Shown: one piece after another, positions 1-8,279 of the stretch | Layout: each line of letters starts with the position of its first letter | How positions within the stretch are numbered: position 1 is the first letter of the stretch | NCBI GenBank assembly: GCA_003694825.1 | Contig: RFJS01000352.1 | Coordinates: 1 to 15,240 of the forward strand | Reading direction: 5' to 3' | DNA from: Verrucomicrobiota bacterium | GTDB lineage: Bacteria; Verrucomicrobiota; Verrucomicrobiia; Opitutales; Opitutaceae | DNA length: 15,240 nucleotides | Made by a program: the position numbers and the translations under genes | Notes under the pieces: model-generated | What the model was told of the DNA's origin: nothing | The model's database searches: none | Seen by the model: the letters and a program-made list of their open reading frames with translations, nothing else

Positions 1-1
1 C

Positions 2-628
2 ATTCTGCAGACGCCGGTGCGCATCCATGGCAGTGGTCGCACGGATACGGGCGTGCACGCCCTCGCCCAGGTTTTTCATTTCGATGCGGCCTGGCGCGGC
101 ACGCCGCAGCAGTTTGTTCGTGCCGTGGCGACGAAGCTCCCGGCCGGGGTGCAGGTGAAGACCCTCCGTCCGGTGCGGCGGGATTTTCATGCGCAACACG
201 ATGCGCGGGGCAAACGCTACCACTACCGGATCTTTCTCGGAAACGCGGGTCCGTTCGAGGCGCCCTGGTGCTGGTCGTGGCCGCGGCCGCTCGACTGGGA
301 ACGGATCGAGGCGGCGGCGGCGTGTCTGCGCGGGCGGCATGATTTCGCCGCCTTTTCCGCATGGAACGGCGACGAGAAGGCGACGACCGTGCGGGAGTTG
401 CATCGTCTCGACATTCGCCGGCGCGGCCGTCGGGTGCGCATCACGCTCGAGGCCGACGGGTTTCTCTATAAGATGGCCCGTTCGATCGTCGGGGCGCTGG
501 TGGCCGTGGGCGCCGGCAAACTGGAACCGGAGGCGATCGAGACGCTGTTGCGCACGGGCCGGCGCGTCCCCGCTGTCGTGACCGCGCCGGCGCAGGGACT
601 GTTTCTCGAGCGGGTCTTTTATGGATGA
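2..628 (+). CDS. truA: tRNA pseudouridine(38-40) synthase TruA, 5' end cut off by window edge
   Basis: TruA isomerises uridines 38-40 in the anticodon stem of tRNAs to pseudouridine in the cytoplasm. The frame is open from base 2 to the TGA at 626-628, giving 208 residues. The family is usually about 245-270 residues, so roughly 40-50 N-terminal residues and the true start lie before the window. The GTG at 17 is inside the gene and is not the start. The family's catalytic motif GRTDTGVHA is visible near the left edge and contains the catalytic Asp. A conserved RYHYRI segment follows, then HDFAAFSA, and a C-terminal RSIVGAL helix typical of the second TruA domain. The 3' end overlaps the next gene by 8 nt, suggesting translational coupling. 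Identification is firm; only the start is unknown. Confidence 0.95.
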   Translation: MLQTPVRIHGSGRTDTGVHALAQVFHFDAAWRGTPQQFVRAVATKLPAGVQVKTLRPVRRDFHAQHDARGKRYHYRIFLGNAGPFEAPWCWSWPRPLDWERIEAAAACLRGRHDFAAFSAWNGDEKATTVRELHRLDIRRRGRRVRITLEADGFLYKMARSIVGALVAVGAGKLEPEAIETLLRTGRRVPAVVTAPAQGLFLERVFYG

Positions 629-1388
629 ACAAGCGCCAGCCGGTGGCGGCGGATCGGCGCGTCCCTGGCGGGCGCTTTTCGAGGGGATGGCGGATGTGCT
701 GTTTCCGCCGAACTGCGTGGGATGTGAAGGCCTCGTCGAAGCGGATAGCTCTTTTCACACCCTCTGCCGGCAATGTGCCCGGAGGCTGGTGCTCGTGCGC
801 CCGCCCAACTGCGCGACCTGCGGCTACCCGTTTTTCGGCGCGATGGCTGAAAGCGGCGAGTGTCCGCACTGTGCCGAACTCAGACCGGTCTTCGGCGAGG
901 GGCGGACGGTGACGCTCCTGCATGGGCCGATGCGAGCGGTCGTGCATGCCTTGAAATACCGGGGCGCGACGTGGGTGCTGCGAGACATCCGCCGGATCGT
1001 CGCGGCGAGCCCGCACCTGCCCGGATTTCTCCGGGGAGCGACGCTGGTTCCCGTGCCGCTGCATCCGCGCAAGCGGCGGGAACGTGGTTACAACCAGGCC
1101 GAGCTGATTGCCCGGATATTTACAGAAGTCGCTCCCGTGAAGGAGGTTGCGCCGATCCTGTCGCGTGTCGTCGACACGCCGACACAGACTCGGCTCGACC
1201 GGCGCGGACGCCAGGCGAACCTGAAAAATGCCTTTGCCTTGGCTGCCGGGGCACAGGTAGTTTCCGACGATCGTTATGTCCTCGTCGATGATGTCTTCAC
1301 AACCGGCTCCACGCTCAATGCGTGTGCCCGTGTCCTCCGCCAGGCGGGCGTGAGGCAGATCGACGTCGCCACGTTGGGCCACGGCTGA
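621..1388 (+). CDS. ComF-family phosphoribosyltransferase-like protein
   Basis: This 255-residue protein has the ComF architecture. The N-terminal part carries four CxxC pairs (Cys32/35, 49/52, 64/67, 81/84) that look like double zinc ribbons. The C-terminal part is a type I phosphoribosyltransferase domain ending in a PRPP-binding loop, [12 protein letters not shown], at about 230-241. Another family landmark is [18 protein letters not shown] at about 143-160. ComF proteins of naturally competent bacteria take part in handling incoming single-stranded DNA, but many genomes carry the family without demonstrated competence, so a role in transformation is only a possibility. The ATG at 621 lies within the last codons of truA; no clear Shine-Dalgarno sequence precedes it, so coupling is likely. 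accD starts 8 nt after its stop. The family call is secure; the substrate is unknown. Confidence 0.9.
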   Translation: MDEQAPAGGGGSARPWRALFEGMADVLFPPNCVGCEGLVEADSSFHTLCRQCARRLVLVRPPNCATCGYPFFGAMAESGECPHCAELRPVFGEGRTVTLLHGPMRAVVHALKYRGATWVLRDIRRIVAASPHLPGFLRGATLVPVPLHPRKRRERGYNQAELIARIFTEVAPVKEVAPILSRVVDTPTQTRLDRRGRQANLKNAFALAAGAQVVSDDRYVLVDDVFTTGSTLNACARVLRQAGVRQIDVATLGHG

Positions 1389-1396
1389 CCGCAACC

Positions 1397-2269
1397 ATGT
1401 CGCTCTTCAGCAAACCGAAGTATTCCACCGTCACGGTCAAAAAACGGGACATTCCCCAGGGCCTCTGGAAGAAATGCCCCGTCTCCGGCGAGATCATCTA
1501 CGTCAAGGAGCTGGAGGAGAACCAGAACGTCGTTCCCCGCAGCGGCTACCACTTTCCGATCAGCGCGCCGGAGCGGATCGCGAAGCTCGTCGATCCCGAC
1601 ACATGGGAGGAGTTTGACCGCGGCCTGAAATCGGTCGACGCACTCGGGTTTGTGGACTCGAAGCCCTATTCGGAGCGCCTGGAAAAATACGAAAAGGCCA
1701 CAGGCCTGAATGACGCCGTCGCCTGTGGCGTGGGGCGAATCCATGGCATCGAGGTTTCGCTGGCGGTGATGGACTTCCGTTTTGCCGGCGGATCGATGGG
1801 GTCGGTCGTCGGTGAGAAAATCACGCGCGCCATCGAGCGGGCGATCGAGCGGAAGATTCCGTGCATCGTTTTCTCGGCGTCGGGTGGAGCTCGCATGCAG
1901 GAGGGGATCCTCAGCCTCATGCAGATGGCCAAGACCAGTGCCGCGCTGGCGCACCTCGCCGAGGCGAAGCTGCCGTTTATCTCCGTGCTGACCAACCCGA
2001 CCACGGGTGGAGTCACCGCGAGTTTCGCGGTGTTGGGCGATGTCATCCTCGCCGAACCGGGGGCACTCATCGGTTTCGCCGGCCCGCGCGTCATCAAGGA
2101 AACCACCCAGCAGGAACTGCCCGAAGGTTTCCAGTCGGCGGAGTTTCTGCTCGAGCACGGCCTGATTGACCAGATCGTCAGTCGGCTCGAGATGCGCGAC
2201 CGTCTGCGGGACATCCTCACGGCGCTCCACGTGAAAAGGCAGAAGCAGCCAGCTGAGGCCGCCCGCTGA
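1397..2269 (+). CDS. accD: Acetyl-CoA carboxylase carboxyltransferase subunit beta, with degenerate zinc ribbon
   Basis: AccD, with AccA, transfers the carboxyl group from carboxybiotin to acetyl-CoA to make malonyl-CoA for fatty acid synthesis. The 290-residue length and the crotonase-fold landmarks fit: SGGARMQEG, then [12 protein letters not shown], then [15 protein letters not shown]. The ATG at 1397 gives the usual MSLFSKPKY start. The frame stays open upstream to 1322, but that stretch overlaps the preceding gene and has no AccD character. The N-terminal four-cysteine zinc ribbon is degraded. The first cysteine remains (Cys27, in KCPVSG), but the other three expected positions read Ser30, Val46 and Ser49 (VVPRSGYH where families have VCPxCGYH). 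The surrounding residues are well kept, so this is substitution rather than misalignment. accA is not in the window. Confidence 0.95.
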   Translation: MSLFSKPKYSTVTVKKRDIPQGLWKKCPVSGEIIYVKELEENQNVVPRSGYHFPISAPERIAKLVDPDTWEEFDRGLKSVDALGFVDSKPYSERLEKYEKATGLNDAVACGVGRIHGIEVSLAVMDFRFAGGSMGSVVGEKITRAIERAIERKIPCIVFSASGGARMQEGILSLMQMAKTSAALAHLAEAKLPFISVLTNPTTGGVTASFAVLGDVILAEPGALIGFAGPRVIKETTQQELPEGFQSAEFLLEHGLIDQIVSRLEMRDRLRDILTALHVKRQKQPAEAAR

Positions 2270-2289
2270 GAAAAGTCCGTCCAGCAGCG

Positions 2290-3231
2290 ATGAGCGCGAC
2301 CCTCGGGAAGGTGGCGGTCGTCGGCGCCGGTGCCGTAGGCTCCTATTACGGAGCGCGTCTCGCCCGGGCCGGTGAAGAGGTGCATTTCCTGATGCGGCGC
2401 GACTACGACGCCGTGCGCGAGCGTGGTCTTTCCGTGCGGATCGACGCGCCCGAGGTCAGGGAGTCTTTTCATCTCTCAGCGCCGCGGGTGTATCGGAATA
2501 CGCGCGAGATTGGTCCGGTCGACTGGGTTGTCGTCGGCATCAAGGCGACTGCGCGCGATGCCCTCGTGGAATTGCTGCCGCCGTTGCTCGGGGCGGACAC
2601 CTCGATTCTTCTCCTGCAAAACGGCCTCGGCATCGACGAGTGGGCGGCGGAGCGATTCGGGGCGGACCGCATCGTGGGCGGCTTGTGCTTCGTCTGTCTC
2701 AACCGCACGGCGCCGGCGGTGGTGGAGTGCTATCATCCGGGATCGGTCAGCATCGGCGAATTCAACCGCCCGGCGGGGAGCCAGGCGCACACGATCGCCG
2801 CCGCTTTCGAGCGGGCCGGCGTCAAATGCCGCGTGGCCGACAACCTGATGGAGATGCGCTGGCGCAAGCTCGTCTGGAACGTGCCGTTCAACGGTCTGAG
2901 CGTGGCCGAAGGCGGCATGACCACGGATCGAATCCTCGAAGACCCCCGCCTTGCCGCGGAGGTGCGTGCGCTCATGGGAGAGGTGCAGTCGGCGGCCGCC
3001 GCATTCGGTTTTTCGATACCCGATGATTTCCTCGAGCAGATGATCGATGTCACCCGGCGGATGGGTGCCTACAAGCCATCCAGCATGGTGGACTTCCTGG
3101 CCGGGCGCTCCGTCGAGGTCGAAGCGATCTGGGGCGAGCCGCTTCGCCGCGCGCGCGCCGCGGGAGTGGCGATGCCGCGGCTGTCGGCGCTCTATGAGCG
3201 CCTCCTGGCTCTCTGTCCGAAGCGGGCCTGA
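2290..3231 (+). CDS. panE: 2-dehydropantoate 2-reductase (ketopantoate reductase)
   Basis: This 313-residue protein fits the ApbA/PanE family, which reduces 2-dehydropantoate to pantoate with NADPH in pantothenate and coenzyme A synthesis. The N-terminal Rossmann motif VGAGAVGSYYG lies at about 11-21. A QNGLG segment follows at about 110-114. The catalytic region KLVWNVPFNGLS has Lys193, Asn197 and Asn201 with the K-x3-N-x3-N spacing of characterised enzymes. The C-terminal domain has the family's SSMVDFLAGRSVEVEAIWG segment. The ATG at 2290 starts 20 nt after accD. Family members with other 2-keto acid substrates exist, so the pantoate role is inferred from these residues. The gene converges on nuoN across only 17 bp. 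Confidence 0.88.
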   Translation: MSATLGKVAVVGAGAVGSYYGARLARAGEEVHFLMRRDYDAVRERGLSVRIDAPEVRESFHLSAPRVYRNTREIGPVDWVVVGIKATARDALVELLPPLLGADTSILLLQNGLGIDEWAAERFGADRIVGGLCFVCLNRTAPAVVECYHPGSVSIGEFNRPAGSQAHTIAAAFERAGVKCRVADNLMEMRWRKLVWNVPFNGLSVAEGGMTTDRILEDPRLAAEVRALMGEVQSAAAAFGFSIPDDFLEQMIDVTRRMGAYKPSSMVDFLAGRSVEVEAIWGEPLRRARAAGVAMPRLSALYERLLALCPKRA

Positions 3232-3248
3232 GGCTCTGGATCGGCCGG

Positions 3249-4676
3249 TCAGGGAACCGCGACGACGCTGGCGAGCGACGTGGTGATGGCGTCGATCACG
3301 GGAGCCGGGGTGACTCCGAGCAGAATGACGATCGCAATCAACCCGATGCACAGGGCGCGCGTCGAGCCATCCAGGGCAATCGGCATCTGATCGGTGGCGT
3401 CCCGGTCGCCGAAAAACGAAGCGTGCACGACCCGGAGGTAGTAGTAGGCCGCGATCGCGGTGTTGATCACCGCGAGGATGACCAGCACGGTGTGCCCCCG
3501 GGCGAAGGCGGCGTTGAGCAGGGCGAATTTGCCCATGAAGCCGACAAACGGCGGAATCCCGGCCAGCGCGAAGATCCCGATCACCATGGTCAGAGCCAGC
3601 AGGGGCGAGCGGCGGTGCAGGCCGTGCAGATCCTCGATGGCGACGTTCTCACCGTCGCGCGAGACCCGTGAAATGACCACGAAGCATGCCAGCACCATGA
3701 AGAGGTATCCCGTCATGTAATACAACGAGGCAGAGAACCCCGCTTCGTCGAGGGCGACAAAGCCCAGGAGCGTGTAGCCGGCATGGGCGATCGTGGAAAA
3801 GCCGAGCAGGCGCTTGAGGTCGCGCTGAACCAGAGCCACGAGGTTTCCATAAAACATCGAGGCAACGGCGAGAACGGTGAGGATCTCCGTGATGAGCTGA
3901 TTGTCGGGCGTGGCCGCAGCGGCGAAGCGCACGAGGATGACGACGGCCCCGAGCTTCGGCATCGAGGCGATGATGCCGGCGGTTTCGTTGGACGCGCCCT
4001 GGTAGACGTCGGGTGTCCAGAAGTGGAAGGGGAAGACGGCGAGCTTGTAGTAAAGCCCGGCGAAGGTCAGGCCGAGGCCGGCCAGCGCGAGCGGCCCGTC
4101 GATCACCGGTTGGAGGCGCTGCACCATGAGCGGAATCGAGGTGGTGCTCGTCAGGCCGTAGAGGTAGCTCAGCCCGAAGAGCATCACGCCGTTGGCCGCG
4201 ACCCCGAACATCATGAACTTGATCGCCGATTCCATCTGCATCCGCTGGCCTTCGCGTTCCCGGCGCATGGCGACAAGGAGGAAAAGCGGGAACGAGGACA
4301 GCTCGAGAGAGACGACGAGCGTGATCGCGTCGATGCTGCTGGCGAGAAAGACGAAGCCCGTCATCGAGATTCCCAGAAACAGGAAAAACTCCGGCCGAAT
4401 GTCCGGCCGGATGTCGTCGACGCGCCGGCCGAGCAGAATCACCGCGAGGTAGCCCACGCCGAACGCGAGCTTGAGCCACTGTGAGAACAGATCGACCCGA
4501 TAGGCACCGTCGAAGAGCGTGGCTTCGCTGCGCAGCGTGATCAGGCAGCTGACGACGAGGGCGGCGGCCGTCGCGAGAGAGACCGCCCGCGCACGGGCGA
4601 CTCGGTCGTTGTAGAGCGTGACGACGAACACGGCGAGCACGCCGGCGAGCAGCACCAGCTCGGGAAGAAAGGCCAT
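3249..4676 (-). CDS. nuoN: NADH-quinone oxidoreductase subunit N (complex I antiporter-like subunit)
   Basis: NuoN is a polytopic proton-pumping subunit of the complex I membrane arm, closest to the NuoA/H/J/K end. Residues needed for pumping are present: Glu125 in TM5 (SLELSSFPLF), Lys211 in TM7 (YYKLAVFPFHFWTPD), Lys241 in TM8 (MPKLGAVV) and Lys in TM12 (FMGKFALLNAAF). The frame also has an ATG at 4694 (6 residues longer), but the ATG at 4676 has an AGGA Shine-Dalgarno core 7 nt upstream and gives MAFLPELVLL, so it is preferred here. Length is 475 residues, normal for the family. It is the last gene of the nuo operon and ends 17 bp from the convergent panE stop. Confidence 0.95.
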   Translation of the reverse strand: MAFLPELVLLAGVLAVFVVTLYNDRVARARAVSLATAAALVVSCLITLRSEATLFDGAYRVDLFSQWLKLAFGVGYLAVILLGRRVDDIRPDIRPEFFLFLGISMTGFVFLASSIDAITLVVSLELSSFPLFLLVAMRREREGQRMQMESAIKFMMFGVAANGVMLFGLSYLYGLTSTTSIPLMVQRLQPVIDGPLALAGLGLTFAGLYYKLAVFPFHFWTPDVYQGASNETAGIIASMPKLGAVVILVRFAAAATPDNQLITEILTVLAVASMFYGNLVALVQRDLKRLLGFSTIAHAGYTLLGFVALDEAGFSASLYYMTGYLFMVLACFVVISRVSRDGENVAIEDLHGLHRRSPLLALTMVIGIFALAGIPPFVGFMGKFALLNAAFARGHTVLVILAVINTAIAAYYYLRVVHASFFGDRDATDQMPIALDGSTRALCIGLIAIVILLGVTPAPVIDAITTSLASVVAVP

Positions 4677-4717
4677 GATGAATTCCTGGATCATCTCAGC
4701 AAAAAGGGGGCTTCAGA

Positions 4718-6235
4718 TCATTGCAGAGCGACGGCGGCGTCGGTCGCTCCGGGCGCAGCGGCGGCAACGATGTTGAGGATGTTTTGAATGCTCGCCTCCA
4801 TCAGCTCGACAAAGGGACCCGGCTGGAGGCCAATCCAAAGGACGAATACGGCGAAACACGCCAGCGTCGCGACCTCGCGGAAGTCCAGCGGACTCACGCC
4901 GGAGTGGTCGGGATTGTTTGTTCCGCCGAAGGCGACCCGCTGGAGCATGCGCAGATTGTAGGCGGCGGCGACCACGACGCCCGGGACGGCCCAGAGGGCG
5001 ATGCGTGTCGCCGCGGCGAAGGCGCCGCCCAGCACGAGAAATTCGCCGATAAAGCTGTTCGTGCCCGGAAAGGCGAGCGATGAGAGGCAGAAGAGGCCAA
5101 GGAAACCGGCGAAGCCCGGCATCTGTTTGCCCAGCCCGGCTGCGGCCCCGAGCTCGCGCGTGTGCAGGCGCTCATAGATGATGCCGACGGCCACGAAGAG
5201 CGCGCCGGTGCTCACGCCGTGGTTGATCATCACCAGAGCGCCGCCGGTGACGCCGTTCTGCACGAGCGAGAAAATGCCGAGCGTGGCAAAGCCCATGTGT
5301 CCGACGCTCGAATACGCGACGATCTTCTTCAGGTCGCTCTGTGCCAGGGCGGCGAGTCCGCCGTAGATGATGGCGATGACCGAGAGCCAGAGGATCGCTT
5401 CGGAGAAATAGACCGAGGCATACGGGGTGATCGGCAGGCAGAAACGCAGGAAGCCGTAGGTGCCCATCTTCAGGAGCACGCTGGCGAGGATCACACTGCC
5501 CGCGGTCGGCGCTTCCACGTGCGCGGCGGGAAGCCACGTGTGGAACGGGAACATCGGCACCTTGATGGCGAAGGAGATGAAAAACGCCCCGAAGATCCAC
5601 AGTTGGAAGGCCGGATCGTAGGGGCGGTTCATCAGGCCGGGGATGTTGAACGTGCCCGTCTGCATGCGCAGGGCGATGATGGCGACGAGCAGCAGAATCG
5701 ATCCCGACATCGTGTAGATGAAGAACTTGATCGCGGCGTAGACCTTGCGGGGACCACCCCACACGCCGATCATCACGCTCATCGGGATGAGCATCGCCTC
5801 CCAGAAGATAAAGAAGAGAACGAAATCGAGCGCGGCGAAGACACCGACCATGGCCGTCTCCATCACGAGCAGGCAGACCATGAACTCCTTGACGCGGTCC
5901 TTGATGTAGCGCCAGGAGGCCAGCACGCACAGCGGCGTGATCAGCGTCGTGAGCAGCACGAGCAGCAGGCTGATGCCGTCGATGCCCAGTGTGTAGTGGA
6001 TCCCGAGACGCTCGATCCAGACCTTGTGCTCGACGTATTGGAAATCCGGAACGGCCGGATTGAATTCGCGCAGGAGCAACAGCGAAAAAAGGCCGATCGC
6101 CGCACTGGAGAGAAAGGCCCACCAGCGCACGGCGCGGTCGCTGCGCAGCGCGAGCGCCACCGCGGCGGCGATGAGCGGCGCGAAGATCAGGATGCTGAGA
6201 ATCGGAAGTCCTCCGGATGGACTGAGAGAAGTCAT
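4718..6235 (-). CDS. nuoM: NADH-quinone oxidoreductase subunit M (complex I antiporter-like subunit)
   Basis: This 505-residue polytopic membrane protein is a clear NuoM, a proton-pumping subunit in the middle of the membrane arm. The pumping residues are all in place: Glu146 in TM5 (FFIFWEAMLIPM), Lys225 in TM7 (FAIKVPMFPFHTWLP), Lys256 in TM8 (LLKMGTYGFLR) and the NuoM-specific Glu398 in TM12 (SFIGEFLVLGG), where NuoL and NuoN have Lys. The SDLKKIVAYSSVGHMGF segment is typical of the family. The ATG at 6235 lies 9 nt after the preceding antiporter gene and has no obvious Shine-Dalgarno sequence, so it probably relies on coupling. Confidence 0.96.
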   Translation of the reverse strand: MTSLSPSGGLPILSILIFAPLIAAAVALALRSDRAVRWWAFLSSAAIGLFSLLLLREFNPAVPDFQYVEHKVWIERLGIHYTLGIDGISLLLVLLTTLITPLCVLASWRYIKDRVKEFMVCLLVMETAMVGVFAALDFVLFFIFWEAMLIPMSVMIGVWGGPRKVYAAIKFFIYTMSGSILLLVAIIALRMQTGTFNIPGLMNRPYDPAFQLWIFGAFFISFAIKVPMFPFHTWLPAAHVEAPTAGSVILASVLLKMGTYGFLRFCLPITPYASVYFSEAILWLSVIAIIYGGLAALAQSDLKKIVAYSSVGHMGFATLGIFSLVQNGVTGGALVMINHGVSTGALFVAVGIIYERLHTRELGAAAGLGKQMPGFAGFLGLFCLSSLAFPGTNSFIGEFLVLGGAFAAATRIALWAVPGVVVAAAYNLRMLQRVAFGGTNNPDHSGVSPLDFREVATLACFAVFVLWIGLQPGPFVELMEASIQNILNIVAAAAPGATDAAVALQ

Positions 6236-6244
6236 CGGTCGGGC

Positions 6245-8026
6245 TCAAAAGGCGATGAGATAGGCCACGATCAGGGCGGCTGCCGTGGCGAAGGCGAAAG
6301 TGAGGTTTTCCTGCAGGGAACCGCGCTGCAGCCCGCGAACCCGGGCACCGCAGGCGCGGACCTTCGCGCCGACCCCGTCGACGATGCCGTCGATGACGCG
6401 GTTGTCGAAAACGGCGGCGACGAGGGCGAGGCGCATGAGGCCGACGAGGCCGAGGGTGCGGTAGAGTTCGCCCCAGGCGTTGTCGATGGCCTGGATGGGT
6501 TTGCGGGCGAGCCAGTAGAAGGCGCGGCCGGCCATGCGGTAGGGCCAGTCGAGGTCGATGCTGATCGTCGGCGTGGGCTCGAGTTTCTTCAGCAGCAGGA
6601 AAAAGCCGACGCCCGTGAAGCAGAGCAGGAGCATCGTCTCGGAAATGTGATACGATGTGTATGGGTCGTAATCCACCGGGTAGGGGAGCATCCGGTAGAG
6701 GAAGGGCGTGTAGACGCCGATGAAGATGCACAGGAACGAGGCGATCGCCATGGCCGCGATCATGTTCCAGCCCGGGTCGGCGGCCCGGCGCCAGGTCTCT
6801 TCCCGGCAGTTGTTTTTTCCGAACCAGATAAAATAGGGCACCTTCAGGCCGGTGTGCAGAAACGTTCCGACCGAGGCGAGCGTCAGCAGGAAACCGACCC
6901 ACAGCTTGTGGTCCTCGAAGCCGGCGGCGATGATCATGGACTTGCTGACGAAGCCGCTGAACAGCGGGAAGGCCGAGATCGACAGGCCGCCGATCATCGT
7001 GAACACGAAGGTCCACGGCATCTTTTTGTAGAGGCCGCCGAGTTCGGTGAACTTGCTCTGCCCGGTCATGAAAAGGACCGAGCCGCATCCCATGAACAGC
7101 AACCCCTTGTAGAGGATGTGGGCAAAGGCATGCGCCACCGTGCCGTTGATCGCCATCTGGGTGCCCAGGCCGACGCCGGCCACCATGTAGCCGACCTGGC
7201 TGATGATGTGGTAGGCGAGCAGGCGGCGGCAGTCGTTTTCGAGCACCGCGTAGACGACGCCGTAGAGCGCCATGATCACCCCGAGCACGATGAGGATCTC
7301 CATCCCCGGGAACCCACGGGCCAGCGCGTAAACCGCCGTCTTGGTGGTGAAGGCCGAGAGGAAAACCGAACCGTTGAACGTGCCCTCGCCATAGGCGTCG
7401 GGCAGCCAGGCGTGCAGCGGCGGCACTGCGGCGTTGAGGATGAAGCCGCCGAGAATGAGCCACATGGCGAGATCCGGGTGGTGGACGTCGAAGGCGGTGA
7501 AACTGTAGTCGCCGTTGCGCGCCATGCCGACGAGCACGATGCCCGCGAGCAGGGCGAGGCCGCTCACGGTGTGCACGAGCAGATAGCGGAAGCCGGCGCC
7601 GAGCGCCTTCGGGGTCCGGCGTGCCCAGATGAGAAATACCGACGAGAAGGCCATCAGCTCCCAGAAGAGGAAGAGGGCGAGGAGATCCCCGGCGAAGATC
7701 ACGCCGAGCGAACCGGCGACATAGGTCCATGCGGCGATGTGCTGGCCGTCGTCGTCGACCTTCAGGCCGTAGAGCGTGCCGATGATCGCCATCAGGCTCA
7801 TGATGTAGGCGAAGACCCGGCTCAGGGCGTCGATGCGGCCGAAGGTCAGCGTCCACTCGAGAAACTCGACGGTGCCAAAAACGCCCTCGGGCATGGTGGC
7901 GACGCGGGCGAAAACGACGATGGGCACGAGCAGCAGCCAGCCCTTTTTCACGGCCCGCGGCAGCAGGGGCAGGATCGCCGCGCCGAGCAGAAGCAGAAGC
8001 GACGGATGCAGCCAGAAATCACTCAT
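6245..8026 (-). CDS. NuoL-position antiporter subunit: MrpD-like core with NuoL-like C-terminal lateral-helix region
   Basis: This 593-residue polytopic membrane protein sits where nuoL normally lies. Its core resembles MrpD-type monovalent cation/proton antiporter subunits more than textbook NuoL: FWELMAFSSVFLI in TM5 (Glu123), LHAWLPDAYGEG after TM7, and VFLSAFTTKTAVYALAR in TM8 (Lys229). The TM12 region has FVSKSM (Lys362). The TM7 lysine position of the family holds Asn198 (ILNAAVPPLHAWLPD). Beyond about residue 480 a long extension continues through VIDGIVDGVGAKVRACG and GLQRGSLQ to a final hydrophobic helix (about 575-593), which matches the arrangement of the NuoL lateral helix and last TM helix. 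The ATG at 8026 is supported by a strong GGAGGA site; the open frame upstream to 8065 overlaps the preceding gene. It probably forms the distal pump; ion specificity cannot be told from sequence. Confidence 0.85.
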   Translation of the reverse strand: MSDFWLHPSLLLLLGAAILPLLPRAVKKGWLLLVPIVVFARVATMPEGVFGTVEFLEWTLTFGRIDALSRVFAYIMSLMAIIGTLYGLKVDDDGQHIAAWTYVAGSLGVIFAGDLLALFLFWELMAFSSVFLIWARRTPKALGAGFRYLLVHTVSGLALLAGIVLVGMARNGDYSFTAFDVHHPDLAMWLILGGFILNAAVPPLHAWLPDAYGEGTFNGSVFLSAFTTKTAVYALARGFPGMEILIVLGVIMALYGVVYAVLENDCRRLLAYHIISQVGYMVAGVGLGTQMAINGTVAHAFAHILYKGLLFMGCGSVLFMTGQSKFTELGGLYKKMPWTFVFTMIGGLSISAFPLFSGFVSKSMIIAAGFEDHKLWVGFLLTLASVGTFLHTGLKVPYFIWFGKNNCREETWRRAADPGWNMIAAMAIASFLCIFIGVYTPFLYRMLPYPVDYDPYTSYHISETMLLLCFTGVGFFLLLKKLEPTPTISIDLDWPYRMAGRAFYWLARKPIQAIDNAWGELYRTLGLVGLMRLALVAAVFDNRVIDGIVDGVGAKVRACGARVRGLQRGSLQENLTFAFATAAALIVAYLIAF

Positions 8027-8279
8027 CGTAGTAGTCCTCCCGCTGCATGATGCCGAGCTTTCCATACCACTTGGAAAGCACGATCAGGATGATGCATCCC
8101 ACCAGGCCGAAGACGGCCCAGAATCCGGGGATCTTTTCGATCTGCGTGTGGGCGTGGTGCTTGTCCACCACGAACGGCAGGGCGTCGAGGACGACGAGCA
8201 ACGCCAGGAAGCCGTAGCACACCCGAATGACCGTCTTCAGGTGCTCGCGCAGATAGTCAATGAGGCGGACGAGATTCAT
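8019..8279 (-). CDS. Uncharacterised 86-aa two-helix membrane protein in the complex I operon
   Basis: This small protein has two predicted membrane helices, at about residues 17-38 and 51-70. The loop between them is charged and histidine-containing (VDKHHAHTQIEK), followed by IPGFWAVFGLVGC and a C-terminal tail ending in MQREDYYDE. The start overlaps the preceding antiporter gene by an ATGA and its stop overlaps the following antiporter gene by 8 nt, so translation is tightly coupled to both. That placement, together with compositional coherence, makes it a real gene. From memory, similar short proteins lie between antiporter-D-like genes in other bacteria, but I know no assigned function. 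It is not NuoK or an obvious MrpC/F/G. The inference is an accessory or assembly subunit bridging the two MrpD-like pumps. Confidence 0.85.
   Translation of the reverse strand: MNLVRLIDYLREHLKTVIRVCYGFLALLVVLDALPFVVDKHHAHTQIEKIPGFWAVFGLVGCIILIVLSKWYGKLGIMQREDYYDE
8035..8040 (-). promoter_or_regulatory. Strong Shine-Dalgarno site for the NuoL-position gene
   Basis: On the minus strand GGAGGA lies 8 nt before the ATG at 8026. It fixes the start of the 593-residue antiporter subunit. It is inside the coding sequence of the 86-aa protein, whose last codons overlap the downstream start. It is the clearest ribosome binding site among the starts examined in this operon. Confidence 0.8.

Noticed and set aside
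441..1394. A 317-residue minus-strand frame opposite truA and the ComF gene
   Set aside because: No recognisable features; both + strand genes are supported by catalytic motifs.
5172..7856. An 894-residue minus-strand frame overlapping nuoM and the NuoL-position gene
   Set aside because: It is Arg/His/Pro-rich noise in a different frame of two well-supported genes and spans their junction.
5162..8050. A 962-residue open frame on the + strand opposite nuoM and the NuoL-position gene
   Set aside because: It is composed of Glu/Asp/His/Arg/Gln-rich sequence without any recognisable domain, and it is the complement of strongly conserved membrane protein genes. Such long shadow frames are common in high-GC DNA.
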